Shown here: positions 51,734 to 60,622 of the stretch, in pieces
How the letters are laid out: the number at the start of each line of letters is the position of its first letter
How positions within the stretch are numbered: position 1 is the first letter of the stretch
Source of the DNA: Klebsiella sp. RHBSTW-00484
GTDB lineage: Bacteria; Pseudomonadota; Gammaproteobacteria; Enterobacterales; Enterobacteriaceae
Direction: 5' to 3'
DNA length: 64,000 bases
Assembly: GCF_013705725.1 (NCBI RefSeq)
Contig: NZ_CP055481.1
Location: 1,240,001 to 1,304,000 of the forward strand
Made by a program: the position numbers and the translations under genes
The notes under the pieces: model-generated
Told to the model about the DNA's origin: nothing
What the model saw: only the letters and a program-made list of their open reading frames with translations
The model's database searches: none

Positions 51734-51750
51734 AATAATCAGATTTTAAT

Positions 51751-51827
<77 letters not shown>

Positions 51828-51874
51828 TCCGTCATTACTCTTCCATCGAGTAACGTTACTTCTCTGATTTTAAT

Positions 51875-51951
<77 letters not shown>

Positions 51952-51964
51952 TCCGTGGAAGCGC

Positions 51965-51992
51965 ACTATACTCTGCTAACGTTTTGATGCAA
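51965..51992 (-). promoter_or_regulatory. Promoter of the tRNA-fMet operon
   Basis: On the minus strand TTGCAT (complement of 51987-51992) and TATAGT (complement of 51965-51970) are 16 bp apart. The GC-rich stretch GCGCTTCC follows the -10 box, as in stringently controlled stable-RNA promoters. The first tRNA begins about 14 bp downstream. Confidence 0.8.
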
Positions 51993-52162
51993 CCCTTTTT
52001 CATAGAAATCGTCAATTTTGTAAGAATTGATGCATATGGAAGCATTGTTAGTCTGTTTTTTGCGCAAAACTGTCTTTGCCGTGCCTAAGCGCATTTCATT
52101 AGCCCTGGGGGTTTGTTATCTTCATCACGCACCCGGGCTTAGTTGCATAAAGAAGAGATACC

Positions 52163-53260
52163 ATGAAAGGACGTTGGGCAAAATACGCAGTAACAGGGGC
52201 AATGCTGGCAATGCTGGCCGCCTGTTCCTCAAAACCGACCGATCGCGGTCAGCAGTATAATGAAGGCAAACTCACCCAGCCGTTTTCATTGGTTAACCAA
52301 CCTGATGCGGTCGGCTCACCGATTAACGCTGGTGACTTCTCCGAGCAGGTGAGCAAAATCCGTAGCGCCTCGCCGCGTCTCTATAACAGTCAGAGCAACG
52401 TCTACAACGCGTTGCAGGATTGGCTGCGCTCCGGCGGTGATACCCGCACGCTGAGCCAGTTTGGTATCGACGCCTGGCAGATGCAGGGGACGGACAACTA
52501 CGGTAACGTCCAGTTTACTGGCTACTACACGCCGGTGGTGCAGGCGCGCCATACTCGCCAGGGCGAGTTCCAGTATCCGATTTACCGTATGCCGCCCAAG
52601 CGCGGTAAGCTGCCGTCCCGCGCCAGCATTTACGCGGGCGCTCTGAGCGACAACTACATCCTCGCCTACAGCAACTCGCTGATGGACAACTTTATAATGG
52701 ACGTGCAGGGCAGCGGCTATATTGATTTTGGCGACGGTTCGCCGCTGAACTTCTTTAGCTATGCCGGGAAAAACGGCTGGTCCTATTACAGCATCGGTAA
52801 GGTGCTTATCGATCGCGGCGAAGTGAAGCGTGAAGATATGTCGATGCAGGCGATCCGCGAATGGGGTGAAAAGCACAGCGAGGCGGAAGTTCGTGAACTG
52901 CTGGAGCAGAACCCGTCGTTCGTCTTCTTTAAGCCGCAGTCTTTCGCACCGGTGAAAGGCGCCAGCGCGGTGCCGCTGATTGGCCGTGCATCGGTCGCCT
53001 CCGATCGTTCGATTATTCCACCGGGCACCACGCTGCTGGCGGAAGTGCCGCTGCTGGATAATAACGGTAAGTTTAACGGCCAGTACGAGCTGCGCTTAAT
53101 GGTTGCCCTGGACGTTGGCGGTGCGATTAAGGGCCAGCACTTTGATATTTACCAGGGCATTGGGGCTGATGCCGGGCATCGTGCCGGTTGGTATAACCAC
53201 TATGGTCGCGTATGGGTGCTGAAAAACGCGCCGGGCGCTGGCAACGTCTTTAGCGGTTAA
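52163..53260 (+). CDS. mltA: Membrane-bound lytic murein transglycosylase A
   Basis: 365-residue outer-membrane lipoprotein that cleaves peptidoglycan glycan chains to 1,6-anhydro ends. The signal peptide ends in lipobox LAAC with Cys21 as the lipid site. The catalytic Asp is D328 (QHFDIYQG), matching Asp308 of mature E. coli MltA. The 3D domain segment RLMVALDVGGAIKGQHFD is intact. A ribosome binding site AAGAAGAG precedes the ATG. The 210 bp upstream, to the tRNA promoter, shows no other gene. Confidence 0.96.
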   Translation: MKGRWAKYAVTGAMLAMLAACSSKPTDRGQQYNEGKLTQPFSLVNQPDAVGSPINAGDFSEQVSKIRSASPRLYNSQSNVYNALQDWLRSGGDTRTLSQFGIDAWQMQGTDNYGNVQFTGYYTPVVQARHTRQGEFQYPIYRMPPKRGKLPSRASIYAGALSDNYILAYSNSLMDNFIMDVQGSGYIDFGDGSPLNFFSYAGKNGWSYYSIGKVLIDRGEVKREDMSMQAIREWGEKHSEAEVRELLEQNPSFVFFKPQSFAPVKGASAVPLIGRASVASDRSIIPPGTTLLAEVPLLDNNGKFNGQYELRLMVALDVGGAIKGQHFDIYQGIGADAGHRAGWYNHYGRVWVLKNAPGAGNVFSG

Positions 53261-53281
53261 CGCGCACCTGACCGATATTTT

Positions 53282-53322
53282 GTAGCCCGGGTAAGGCGCT
53301 TGCGCCGCGACCCGGGAATTCC
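53282..53322. repeat. REP-type palindrome between mltA and tcdA
   Basis: GTAGCCCGGGTAAGGCG ... CGCGACCCGGGAATTCC forms a GC-rich hairpin. It is almost the same unit as 15438-15479, nearly 38 kb away, showing an active repeat family in this chromosome. Confidence 0.8.
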
Positions 53323-53340
53323 CACTAATTCTGAGGTTCT

Positions 53341-54162
53341 ATGTCTGTTGTAATCAGCGATGCCTGGCGTCAGCGTTTTGGCGGTACGGCGCGTTTATAT
53401 GGTGAAAAAGCGCTGCAGTGTTTTGCCGATGCGCATGTCTGTGTGGTCGGCATCGGCGGTGTGGGCTCATGGGCGGCGGAAGCGCTGGCGAGAACCGGGA
53501 TTGGCGCGATTACCCTTATCGATATGGATGATGTCTGCGTTACCAACACTAACCGCCAGGTTCACGCGCTCGACGGTAACGTCGGTCTGGCGAAAGCGGA
53601 AGTGATGGCGGAACGCATTCGCCTGATCAACCCCGAGTGTCGGGTGACGGTGGTGGACGATTTTGTCACCCCGGAAAACGTCGCTGAGTATCTGGGCGTG
53701 GGTTTCAGCTACGTGATTGATGCCATTGATAGCGTGCGCCCGAAGGCGGCATTAATCGCATACTGCCGTCGCTATAAGGTGCCGCTGGTTACCACTGGCG
53801 GTGCGGGCGGGCAAATCGACCCGACGCAAATTCAGGTCGCCGATCTGGCGAAAACCATCCAGGACCCGCTTGCAGCCAAGCTGCGCGAGCGGCTAAAAAG
53901 CCAGTTTGGGGTGGTGAAGAACAGTAAAGGTAAACTGGGCATTGATTGCGTCTTTTCCACCGAAGCGCTGGTGTATCCGCAGGCAGACGGCAGCGTGTGC
54001 GCGATGAAAAGCACCGCCGAGGGTCCAAAACGGATGGATTGCGCATCCGGATTTGGCGCGGCAACGATGGTGACCGCGACCTTTGGTTTTGTCGCCGTGT
54101 CCCATGCATTGAAGAAAATGCTGGCGAAGGCGGCACGTGAAGCGGCGGCTTCTGCCGGGTAA
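53341..54162 (+). CDS. tcdA: tRNA threonylcarbamoyladenosine dehydratase TcdA (CsdL)
   Basis: 273-residue E1-like enzyme that uses ATP to cyclise t6A37 of ANN-decoding tRNAs to ct6A. The nucleotide-binding VVGIGGVGSWAAEALAR lies at about residues 37-53, followed by LIDMDDVCVTNTNRQ. VYPQADGSVCAMKS and the C-terminal basic helix are conserved. CsdA and CsdE, encoded opposite just downstream, supply sulfur relay functions linked to this enzyme. Confidence 0.95.
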   Translation: MSVVISDAWRQRFGGTARLYGEKALQCFADAHVCVVGIGGVGSWAAEALARTGIGAITLIDMDDVCVTNTNRQVHALDGNVGLAKAEVMAERIRLINPECRVTVVDDFVTPENVAEYLGVGFSYVIDAIDSVRPKAALIAYCRRYKVPLVTTGGAGGQIDPTQIQVADLAKTIQDPLAAKLRERLKSQFGVVKNSKGKLGIDCVFSTEALVYPQADGSVCAMKSTAEGPKRMDCASGFGAATMVTATFGFVAVSHALKKMLAKAAREAAASAG

Positions 54163-54164
54163 TT

Positions 54165-54253
54165 CCCCGGAGGCGGTGCTGCGCACCTGTCCGGGCTACA
54201 AAACCGCACGAACTCGTAGCCCGGGCAAGGCGCGTTAAGCGCCGCCCCCGGGA
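54165..54253. repeat. Paired REP palindromes between tcdA and csdE
   Basis: Two GC-rich palindromes face each other: CCCCGGAGGCGGTGCTGCGC ... GTCCGGGCTAC and CGTAGCCCGGGCAAGGCGCG ... CCGCCCCCGGGA. They fill the convergent gap between tcdA and csdE and may serve as a two-way transcript end. Confidence 0.78.
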
Positions 54254-54258
54254 TGAGG

Positions 54259-54690
54259 TTAAACCTCGCGGGCGGCGGTGAGAACCGCTTCGCTCAGCGC
54301 ATTCAGCCCCTGGCTGCGCGAGGCGCTGAGTTGGCCGCGCAGTCCCAGCTCATCAAATAGCGTCAGCGGGTCCCGTGCCAGTAGTTCTCCGGCGTTTTTC
54401 CCCTCAATGGCGGTTAATAACACCGCCAGCATGCCGCGCACAATGCGGCCTTCACTATCGCCGTAGAAATGCAGTTTGCCCTCGGCATCAATGAAATAGC
54501 CTAGCCAGACGCGGTTTTCACACCCGGCAATCTCTTTGGCACGGGCTTTCAGGTCGTCCGGCAGCGCCGGAAGCTGCTTACCGAGTAAAATCAGCTGGCG
54601 GTATTTATCCTCCCACTGGGTGAGTGGAGTGAAGGTCTGGCGCAAGGCCTCTTCAGTAATGCGGGTACCAAAAGGGTGAGAAGTCGTCAT
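54259..54690 (-). CDS. csdE: Sulfur acceptor protein CsdE
   Basis: 143-residue SufE-like protein that accepts persulfide sulfur from CsdA. The acceptor Cys is in [15 protein letters not shown] (Cys57). The ATG at 54690 shares one base with the csdA stop (TGATG); a TTG codon directly before it would add one Met. [14 protein letters not shown] is the SufE-family signature. Translational coupling fits the 1:1 complex. Confidence 0.94.
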   Translation of the reverse strand: MTTSHPFGTRITEEALRQTFTPLTQWEDKYRQLILLGKQLPALPDDLKARAKEIAGCENRVWLGYFIDAEGKLHFYGDSEGRIVRGMLAVLLTAIEGKNAGELLARDPLTLFDELGLRGQLSASRSQGLNALSEAVLTAAREV

Positions 54691-55895
54691 CAATCCACCA
54701 GTATTTGCAGGGCGCGGTCAACGGCGTGCACCAGCGCATAAACATCGTCTTGCGTATTATAAGGCGCGAACGAGGCTCGCAGGGTACCGCTGACGCCAAG
54801 CGCCGCCAGCAGCGGCTGAGCACAGTGTTGACCGGCCCGCAGGGCGATGCCGGACTCCGCCAGTAGCGTGACCATGTCGCTATGGTGCACGCCGTCAAAA
54901 TCAAACGCCAGCAGGCTGGAGTCCTGGCAGCGGAAGGAACGGAAGCCCGGACGCTTTGCCAGCTCCTCTTCCGCCAGCGTTGCCAGGCTGCGGCTCCAGT
55001 TTTCCGCTTGGGCAATATCGGTTTCTTCCAGCCACTCCAGCGCCGCGCTCAGGCCAATTACTCCGGCGATATTTGGCGTTCCTGCTTCGAAGCGGTAAGG
55101 CGCAGGCTGGGTTTTAAAGCCGTCGAAGGTGACTTCAGTAATCATTTTCCCGCCGCCGAGCCAGGGCGGCATCTCGGCCAGCAGTTCGCTTTTGCCATAC
55201 AGCGCGCCAATGCCCGTTGGCCCATAGAGCTTATGGCCCGAGAAGGCATAAAAGTCGATATCCAGCGCCTGCACGTCCGCCGGGAAATGCACCGCACCCT
55301 GTGCGCCATCCACCATCACGACCATATCGGCAGCGTGGGCCAGACCAATCGCCAACGCCAGATCCGGACAGCCGCCGGTGACGTTGGACATCTGACCGAT
55401 CGCCAGCACCCGGCTGCGCGGCGTAATCAGCGAGCTCAGTTGAGCCACATCCGGCAGGCGATTGGCCGCAAGCGGAAGCTTCACCACCCGGGCTCCGGTC
55501 TGCTCTGCGACCATTAGCCACGGAACCAGATTGGCGTGATGCTCCGCCTCACTGACGATAATTTCATCGCCCGGCTTCAGGCGCGGACGGACGTAGCTCT
55601 GCGCCACCATATTTATGGCCTCGGTGGTGCCGCGCGTCCAGACAATATCCTTGCCGGAAGGGGCGTTAAGCAGCGCCGCCACGCGCGCGCGCGCGTCTTC
55701 ATAGCGTTCAGTTAACCGCTGGGCTGCGGCGAACTGGCTGCGATGGACGTTACCCGCGCTGAGGCGATAAAACTGGTCGCTGGCCTCGATCACCGCCAGC
55801 GGCTTAAGCGCCGTCGCTGCGCTATCAAGATAGACGCCAGCATCGGACAGCGCCGGAAACTGGGCGCGAAATTGGACGGGGTTGAATGCGTTCAT
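54690..55895 (-). CDS. csdA: Cysteine desulfurase CsdA
   Basis: 401-residue PLP enzyme of the NifS group II type. The PLP lysine is in [20 protein letters not shown]. The persulfide Cys is Cys358 ([13 protein letters not shown]), as in E. coli. [12 protein letters not shown] holds the conserved active-site His. It supplies sulfur to CsdE and, through it, to tRNA modification by TcdA. It reads divergently from ygdI. Confidence 0.96.
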   Translation of the reverse strand: MNAFNPVQFRAQFPALSDAGVYLDSAATALKPLAVIEASDQFYRLSAGNVHRSQFAAAQRLTERYEDARARVAALLNAPSGKDIVWTRGTTEAINMVAQSYVRPRLKPGDEIIVSEAEHHANLVPWLMVAEQTGARVVKLPLAANRLPDVAQLSSLITPRSRVLAIGQMSNVTGGCPDLALAIGLAHAADMVVMVDGAQGAVHFPADVQALDIDFYAFSGHKLYGPTGIGALYGKSELLAEMPPWLGGGKMITEVTFDGFKTQPAPYRFEAGTPNIAGVIGLSAALEWLEETDIAQAENWSRSLATLAEEELAKRPGFRSFRCQDSSLLAFDFDGVHHSDMVTLLAESGIALRAGQHCAQPLLAALGVSGTLRASFAPYNTQDDVYALVHAVDRALQILVD

Positions 55896-56086
55896 GAGCT
55901 CCTCATATTGATTCGGCGATCGTCGCGCAAATCGGCTGGCGATACAAGGTTTCTGCTAGCGAGTGGAATTTTCTGAATGTGACTTCGGCGGTGTAAAAGA
56001 TGGTTATGCTAAATAGTGTTGGGTTTGCGTTTTAACCTGGTGATGAATGAATCATAAACAGTATAAATAGTCGTAAGGAGAGAAAG

Positions 56087-56317
56087 ATGAAAATGAATAA
56101 GACTGCCGCCATTATTTCTGCCTGTGTGCTGACCTTCGGTCTGAGCGCCTGTTCTTCCAACTACGTGATGCACACTAATGACGGGCGCACCATTGTGACG
56201 GACGGGAAACCGCAAACGGACAATGACACTGGGATGATTTCCTACAAAGATGCCTGGGGCAATAAGCAGCAGATCAATCGTTCTGACGTAAAACAGTTGG
56301 GCGAACTGGATAAGTGA
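56087..56317 (+). CDS. ygdI: Small outer-membrane lipoprotein YgdI (DUF903)
   Basis: 76-residue YgdI/YgdR-type lipoprotein of unknown function. The signal peptide ends in lipobox LSAC with Cys22 as the lipid site. An SH3-like DUF903 segment follows ([39 protein letters not shown]). A strong ribosome binding site (AAGGAGAG) precedes the ATG. Same place as in E. coli, next to gcvB. Confidence 0.94.
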   Translation: MKMNKTAAIISACVLTFGLSACSSNYVMHTNDGRTIVTDGKPQTDNDTGMISYKDAWGNKQQINRSDVKQLGELDK

Positions 56318-56325
56318 TTGGCGTA

Positions 56326-56597
56326 TATACCCTAAATAATTCGAGTTGCAGGAAGATGGCTAGTGAGCGACAAATTCGTCGGGAACGAATTTGACCAGCC
56401 GAAGGCTGGCCTCCGGTGAGAGGCAGGAGCCTCTCATTAATCCCCTGGAGCTTACTCGAGTATGTGACTGGGGGTGAACGACAAATCTGTCTGGAACAGA
56501 TTTGAACGCTGTGTAGCGGCGGCCCGTAAGGGCGAGGCTCATGGATGAGCCGAGTAACGTAGCCAACGCACAGGCAACTTGAAGCATGACGGGTATA
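56326..56597. repeat. Long ERIC element with two inserts, between ygdI and gcvB
   Basis: 272 bp bounded by TATACCC ... GGGTATA. The ERIC core (AATCCCCTGGAGCTTACTCG, GTGACTGGGGGTGAACG) is in the middle. The left arm carries a roughly 70-bp insert built of the same hairpins as the 16446 element (mirror orientation). The right arm carries a second, different insert (AAATCTGTCTGGAACAGATTTG, then GAGGCTCATGGATGAGCC). It ends 6 bp before the U-tract of the gcvB terminator. Confidence 0.88.
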
Positions 56598-56603
56598 GCA
56601 GGC

Positions 56604-56814
56604 AAAAAAAAGCACCGCGCATTGCGGTGCTACATTAAATCACTATGGACAGACAGGGTAAATGTACAGGAAGTGAAAAAGGGGTAGCTTAGCTACCATG
56701 GTCCGCACACACACAGACCAATTGCAAACACAACAACACAACATCACAACCGTAAGCCAAAAGCTTGTTGGAACACGCATTCCAAAAAAAGCTCTTCGTT
56801 CCGGCTCAGGAAGT
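56604..56814 (-). ncRNA. gcvB: GcvB small regulatory RNA
   Basis: About 211 nt, starting ACTTCCTGAGCCGGAACGAA as in E. coli GcvB. The G/U-rich target-binding region R1 (TTGTGATGTTGTGTTGTTGT, then GTTTGCAATTGG) is intact. The RNA ends with CCTGTCTGTCCATAGTG and a GC terminator (GCACCGCAATGCGCGGTGC) followed by U7. GcvB represses many amino-acid and peptide transporter mRNAs with Hfq and is activated by GcvA, encoded divergently. Differences from E. coli lie mainly in the first hairpin and the loop after GGTCTG. Confidence 0.96.
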
Positions 56815-56820
56815 GCCGCC

Positions 56821-56849
56821 ACTATAGGTATTTGCTGGTAGAACCTCAA
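56821..56849 (-). promoter_or_regulatory. gcvB promoter
   Basis: TATAGT (complement of 56821-56826) sits at -7 to -12 from the GcvB 5' end at 56814. TTGAGG (complement of 56844-56849) lies 17 bp upstream. The 130-bp gcvA-gcvB gap (56815-56943) must also hold the GcvA sites and the gcvA promoter, which I did not resolve. Confidence 0.82.
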
Positions 56850-56943
56850 CGGACAAATTATAATGGCTCAGATAAAAAAAACTAATAGGTTAACTGTTGT
56901 TTCCTGTTTGTTAAATTGCCTTAACATCTAAGCCAGAATAACT

Positions 56944-57861
56944 ATGTCAAAGCGTTTGCCACCTCTGAATGCATTACGTGTTTTTGATGCAGCCGCACGT
57001 CATCTCAGCTTCACTCGCGCTGCCGATGAGCTTTTTGTGACCCAGGCCGCAGTCAGCCACCAAATCAAGTCACTGGAGGATTTCCTCGGCCTCAAGCTGT
57101 TCCGTCGACGCAATCGTTCTCTTCTTTTGACGGAAGAGGGACAGAGCTATTTTCAGGATATTAAAGATATTTTTTCCCAGCTCACCGAGGCGACCCGCAA
57201 GCTTCAGGCACGAAGTGCAAAAGGGGCGTTGACCGTCAGTATGCTGCCCAGTTTTGCCATACAGTGGCTGGTGCCGAGACTCACAAGCTTTAACTCAGCT
57301 TATCCGGGAATCGATGTCAGAATCCAGGCGGTAGACCGTCAGGAAGACAAGCTGGCGGATGATGTTGACGTAGCGATTTTTTATGGCCGCGGCAACTGGC
57401 CGGGGCTGCGCGTTGAAAAATTATACGCCGAATATCTGCTCCCGGTTTGCTCGCCATTGTTGCTTACCGGCGACAAAGCATTGAAAACACCTGCTGATCT
57501 GGCGCAACATACGCTGTTACACGATGCTTCCCGTCGCGACTGGCAAACTTATACCCGCCAGTTGGGTCTAAACCATATTAATGTGCAACAGGGACCGATT
57601 TTTAGCCACAGCGCAATGGTGCTGCAGGCCGCAATCCATGGACAAGGTGTCGCTCTGGCCAACAACGTGATGGCGCAGTCCGAGATTGAGGCAGGCCGTT
57701 TGGTCTGCCCGTTTAATGATGTTCTGGTCAGCAAGAATGCGTTTTATCTCGTTTGTCATGACAGTCAGGCTGAACTGGGTAAAATAGCTGCCTTCCGCCA
57801 GTGGATTCTGGCAAAAGCGGCTAATGAACAAGAAAAATTTCGCTTTCGTTACGAACAATAA
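56944..57861 (+). CDS. gcvA: Glycine cleavage system transcriptional regulator GcvA
   Basis: 305-residue LysR-family regulator. The N-terminal helix-turn-helix is HLSFTRAADELFVTQAAVSH (about 22-41), followed by QIKSLEDFLGLKLFRRR. The C-terminal effector domain covers about 92-295. It activates the gcvTHP operon with glycine and turns on gcvB, read divergently here. Length matches E. coli (305). Confidence 0.96.
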   Translation: MSKRLPPLNALRVFDAAARHLSFTRAADELFVTQAAVSHQIKSLEDFLGLKLFRRRNRSLLLTEEGQSYFQDIKDIFSQLTEATRKLQARSAKGALTVSMLPSFAIQWLVPRLTSFNSAYPGIDVRIQAVDRQEDKLADDVDVAIFYGRGNWPGLRVEKLYAEYLLPVCSPLLLTGDKALKTPADLAQHTLLHDASRRDWQTYTRQLGLNHINVQQGPIFSHSAMVLQAAIHGQGVALANNVMAQSEIEAGRLVCPFNDVLVSKNAFYLVCHDSQAELGKIAAFRQWILAKAANEQEKFRFRYEQ

Positions 57862-57880
57862 ATCATTGTAGGGTAATCAC

Positions 57881-58276
57881 ATGACCAGCCGTTTTATGCT
57901 GATATTCACCGCGATAAGCGGTTTTATCTTTGTGGCTCTGGGCGCTTTTGGTGCGCATGTTTTAAGTAAAACGATGGGCGTTGTGGAAATGGGCTGGATC
58001 CATACCGGCCTGCAATATCAGGCTTTCCACACGCTGGCAATTTTTGGTCTGGCGGTGGCGATGCAGCGCCGTATCAGCATCTGGTTTTACTGGAGCAGCG
58101 TGTTTATGGCGCTCGGTACCGTTCTTTTTAGCGGCAGCCTGTACTGTCTGGCGCTATCGCATTTACGCCTGTGGGCGTTCGTTACGCCGGTGGGAGGCAT
58201 CTGCTTCCTTGCCGGTTGGGTATTAATGTTAATTGGTGCAATTCGTCTGAAACGTAAGGGCGTTGTTCATGAATAA
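57881..58276 (+). CDS. ygdD: DUF423 inner-membrane protein YgdD
   Basis: 131-residue protein with four predicted membrane helices (about 5-26, 43-62, 70-90 and 98-120) of the DUF423 family, function unknown. [12 protein letters not shown] and the C-terminal [21 protein letters not shown] are family signatures. It starts 19 bp after gcvA and overlaps rlmM by 8 nt, the E. coli arrangement. Confidence 0.93.
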   Translation: MTSRFMLIFTAISGFIFVALGAFGAHVLSKTMGVVEMGWIHTGLQYQAFHTLAIFGLAVAMQRRISIWFYWSSVFMALGTVLFSGSLYCLALSHLRLWAFVTPVGGICFLAGWVLMLIGAIRLKRKGVVHE

Positions 58277-59369
58277 AGTTGTCCTCTATTGTCGCCCTGG
58301 GTTTGAGAAAGAGTGCGCAGCAGAAATTACCGATAAGGCTGGCCGCCTTGAGGTATTTGGTTTTGCCCGAGTCAAAGATGACTCCGGCTATGTGATTTTT
58401 GAGTGCTATCAGGCCGAAGACGGCGAAAAGCTGGTGCGTGAACTGCCGTTCAGTTCGCTGGTGTTTGCTCGTCAGATGTTTGTTGTCAGCGAGCTGCTGC
58501 GCGACCTGCCGCCGGAAGACAGGATCACCCCGATTGTCGGCATGCTGCAGGGCGTGGTCGAAAAAGGCGGCGATCTGCGCGTTGAGGTCGCTGATACCAA
58601 CGAAAGCAAAGAGCTGATGAAGTTCTGCCGTAAGTTTACGGTACCGCTGCGTGCGGCGCTGCGCGAGGCGGGGGTGTTGACCAACTATGAAACGCCAAAA
58701 CGTCCGGTGGTGCATGTGTTCTTTATCGCCCCCGGTTGCTGCTATACCGGCTATTCGTTGTCCAATAACAACTCGCCGTTCTATATGGGTATTCCGCGCC
58801 TTAAATTCCCGTCTGACGCGCCGAGCCGTTCAACCCTCAAGCTGGAAGAGGCGTTTCATACCTTTATTCCGGCAGATGAGTGGGATGAGCGTCTGGCGAA
58901 CGGCATGTACGCGGTAGATCTCGGGGCTTGTCCCGGCGGCTGGACCTATCAGCTGGTGCAGCGCAACATGTGGGTCTCCTCGGTGGATAACGGCCCGATG
59001 GCGCAAAGCCTGATGGATACCGGGCAGGTGACCTGGCTGCGTGAAGATGGCTTTAAATATCGTCCGACGCGCAACAACATCTCATGGATGGTGTGCGATA
59101 TGGTGGAAAAACCGGCGAAAGTGTCGGCGCTAATGGCGCAGTGGCTGGTAAACGGCTGGTGTCGTGAAACTATCTTTAACCTTAAGCTGCCGATGAAAAA
59201 ACGCTATGAAGAGCTATCGCGCAACCTGGCTTATATTCAGGAGCAACTGGACGAGCACGGTATTAACGCGCAAATCCAGGCGCGCCAGCTGTATCACGAT
59301 CGCGAAGAAGTGACCGTTCACGTGCGCCGCCTGTGGGCTGCCGTCGGTGGTCGTCGCGACGAACGCTAG
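58269..59369 (+). CDS. rlmM: 23S rRNA (C2498) 2'-O-ribose methyltransferase RlmM
   Basis: 366 residues, the E. coli length from ATG 58269 ([20 protein letters not shown]). An upstream in-frame TTG would add two residues. An N-terminal THUMP-like region precedes the SAM domain with [14 protein letters not shown] (about 220-233). [13 protein letters not shown] contains the catalytic-type Lys. It modifies the peptidyl transferase loop of 23S rRNA. Confidence 0.95.
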   Translation: MNKVVLYCRPGFEKECAAEITDKAGRLEVFGFARVKDDSGYVIFECYQAEDGEKLVRELPFSSLVFARQMFVVSELLRDLPPEDRITPIVGMLQGVVEKGGDLRVEVADTNESKELMKFCRKFTVPLRAALREAGVLTNYETPKRPVVHVFFIAPGCCYTGYSLSNNNSPFYMGIPRLKFPSDAPSRSTLKLEEAFHTFIPADEWDERLANGMYAVDLGACPGGWTYQLVQRNMWVSSVDNGPMAQSLMDTGQVTWLREDGFKYRPTRNNISWMVCDMVEKPAKVSALMAQWLVNGWCRETIFNLKLPMKKRYEELSRNLAYIQEQLDEHGINAQIQARQLYHDREEVTVHVRRLWAAVGGRRDER

Positions 59370-59380
59370 TTTTGTCGATT

Positions 59381-59423
59381 TTGCAGGCCGGATAAGGCGT
59401 TAAGCTATTATCCGGCACTGCAA
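59381..59423. repeat. REP-like hairpin between rlmM and fucR
   Basis: Nested perfect arms TTGCAG/CTGCAA (59381-59386, 59418-59423) and CCGGATAA/TTATCCGG (59388-59395, 59408-59415). The symmetric hairpin lies between two convergent genes and probably ends both transcripts. Confidence 0.75.
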
Positions 59424-59430
59424 ATAACCG

Positions 59431-60141
59431 TTATGACTGCGACACATCAGAAACAATATGCGTTACATCATTCAGATGGCCGATCCGCGCCTCCCCCGAA
59501 CGATTAAATTTGCTCTTATCAATCAGCAGTAACGATTGCGAAGCCCGCTTCAGCAGCAGCGATTTAAAATCGGCATTGACCGTATTCGAGTCCCAAAGCG
59601 CACCGTCGCTGTCGATGCCTTCACACGAAAAAATAAACAGGTCGATTTCCAGCGATTTGAGCTGCGAGATAAGCGACGAGCTGACGTAACAGCCATATTT
59701 GCGCTGGAGCGTACCGCCGGAGCAGGTGAGCTGAATATTTTCGCGCTTGCTCAATTCCTGGCAAATCGGCTGGCTATTGGTAAACACATGAAGGTCGATA
59801 TCCGGCAGCTGGCGGGCCAGATACCAGCAGGTTGAGCTGGCATCAAGGGCGATAACCATCCCTTCTTCTATCCACGCAAGGGCTTCACGCGCGATATCTG
59901 CCTTGTGGGCGTAATGGCTTTTAAGACGGATGTGAAAAGGGTCGCCGCTGTCCTGGTTTTCCCGATGAATCACTTTTGCCCGACCGTGGTTGCGCAGCAC
60001 TTTCCCCTGGGACTGGAGTTCGCTGAGGTCGCGACGAATGGTTTCCCGGCTGACGTTAAGCTGTAGCGATAAGGCTTCGGTGGTCAGGCTGGTATGGTTC
60101 ATGAGCAGGTCTAGAATCGCTTGCTGTCGTGCCGCTTTCAT
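59431..60141 (-). CDS. fucR: L-fucose operon activator FucR (DeoR family)
   Basis: 236 residues from ATG 60141 (MKAARQQAILDLLMNHTSL), which has GGTGAG upstream and matches the E. coli start; GTG 60150 would add three residues. The N-terminal helix-turn-helix LTTEALSLQLNVSRETIRRDL and the DeoR sugar-phosphate sensor domain are intact. The C terminus stops at IVSDVSQS, slightly short of E. coli FucR (243). It activates fuc genes with fuculose 1-phosphate. Confidence 0.95.
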   Translation of the reverse strand: MKAARQQAILDLLMNHTSLTTEALSLQLNVSRETIRRDLSELQSQGKVLRNHGRAKVIHRENQDSGDPFHIRLKSHYAHKADIAREALAWIEEGMVIALDASSTCWYLARQLPDIDLHVFTNSQPICQELSKRENIQLTCSGGTLQRKYGCYVSSSLISQLKSLEIDLFIFSCEGIDSDGALWDSNTVNADFKSLLLKRASQSLLLIDKSKFNRSGEARIGHLNDVTHIVSDVSQS

Positions 60142-60164
60142 TTTTCTCACCCTGGCGTTCGATG

Positions 60165-60187
60165 AGCGCCCGCATTGGACGGGCGCT
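60165..60187 (-). other. Intercistronic hairpin between fucU and fucR
   Basis: AGCGCCCG (60165-60172) and CGGGCGCT (60180-60187) form a perfect 8-bp GC-rich stem with a 7-nt loop in the 57-bp fucU-fucR spacer. No U-tract follows on the minus strand, so it looks like an mRNA-stabilising or partial-termination element lowering fucR relative to fucIKU. Confidence 0.65.
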
Positions 60188-60198
60188 GCGGCATGAGA

Positions 60199-60621
60199 TT
60201 ACGGCGTTACCCCTTTTTTTAAAAGAATATTCCCGTACTTGGCACGCTCACCTGTGATAACGATCGCAAAGGCTTTTTGCGCCCGCTCGTAGAAGGCAAA
60301 GCGGTCGATGCGGGTGATATCCGGGCAGGATGCGGGGCCTGAAAGCGCATCGCGATAGCGCGTTTCAACCTGCGGGTCGAGCGTATCGCCTTCTACCGCA
60401 GCCATCATCACCAGCGGCGGGGCGTAGCTGTCGAGTTCAAATAACGGAATAATGGCTTGCAACAGATCGCTAACTAACAGCCCGTCGGCGCGAATCACCT
60501 GCGGCCCCATGCTGTGTGCCGGGAAGTGGGCATCGGAAAAAATGATCTCATCCCCATGTCCCATTTCCGCCAGCACTTTCAGCAGTTCTGGAGAGATTAA
60601 CGGTGAAATAGTCTTTAGCAT
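60199..60621 (-). CDS. fucU: L-fucose mutarotase FucU
   Basis: 140-residue RbsD/FucU-family enzyme interconverting alpha- and beta-L-fucose. ATG 60621 ([20 protein letters not shown]) gives the E. coli length; the frame stays open five residues upstream into the end of fucK. The catalytic His region [18 protein letters not shown] is intact, and the C terminus [17 protein letters not shown] is highly conserved. It starts 2 nt after the fucK stop. Confidence 0.96.
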   Translation of the reverse strand: MLKTISPLISPELLKVLAEMGHGDEIIFSDAHFPAHSMGPQVIRADGLLVSDLLQAIIPLFELDSYAPPLVMMAAVEGDTLDPQVETRYRDALSGPASCPDITRIDRFAFYERAQKAFAIVITGERAKYGNILLKKGVTP

Positions 60622-60622
60622 C

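Noticed and set aside
52027-52260. 77-codon frame overlapping the mltA start
   Set aside because: Different frame from the mltA signal peptide, no family match, covers the mltA leader.
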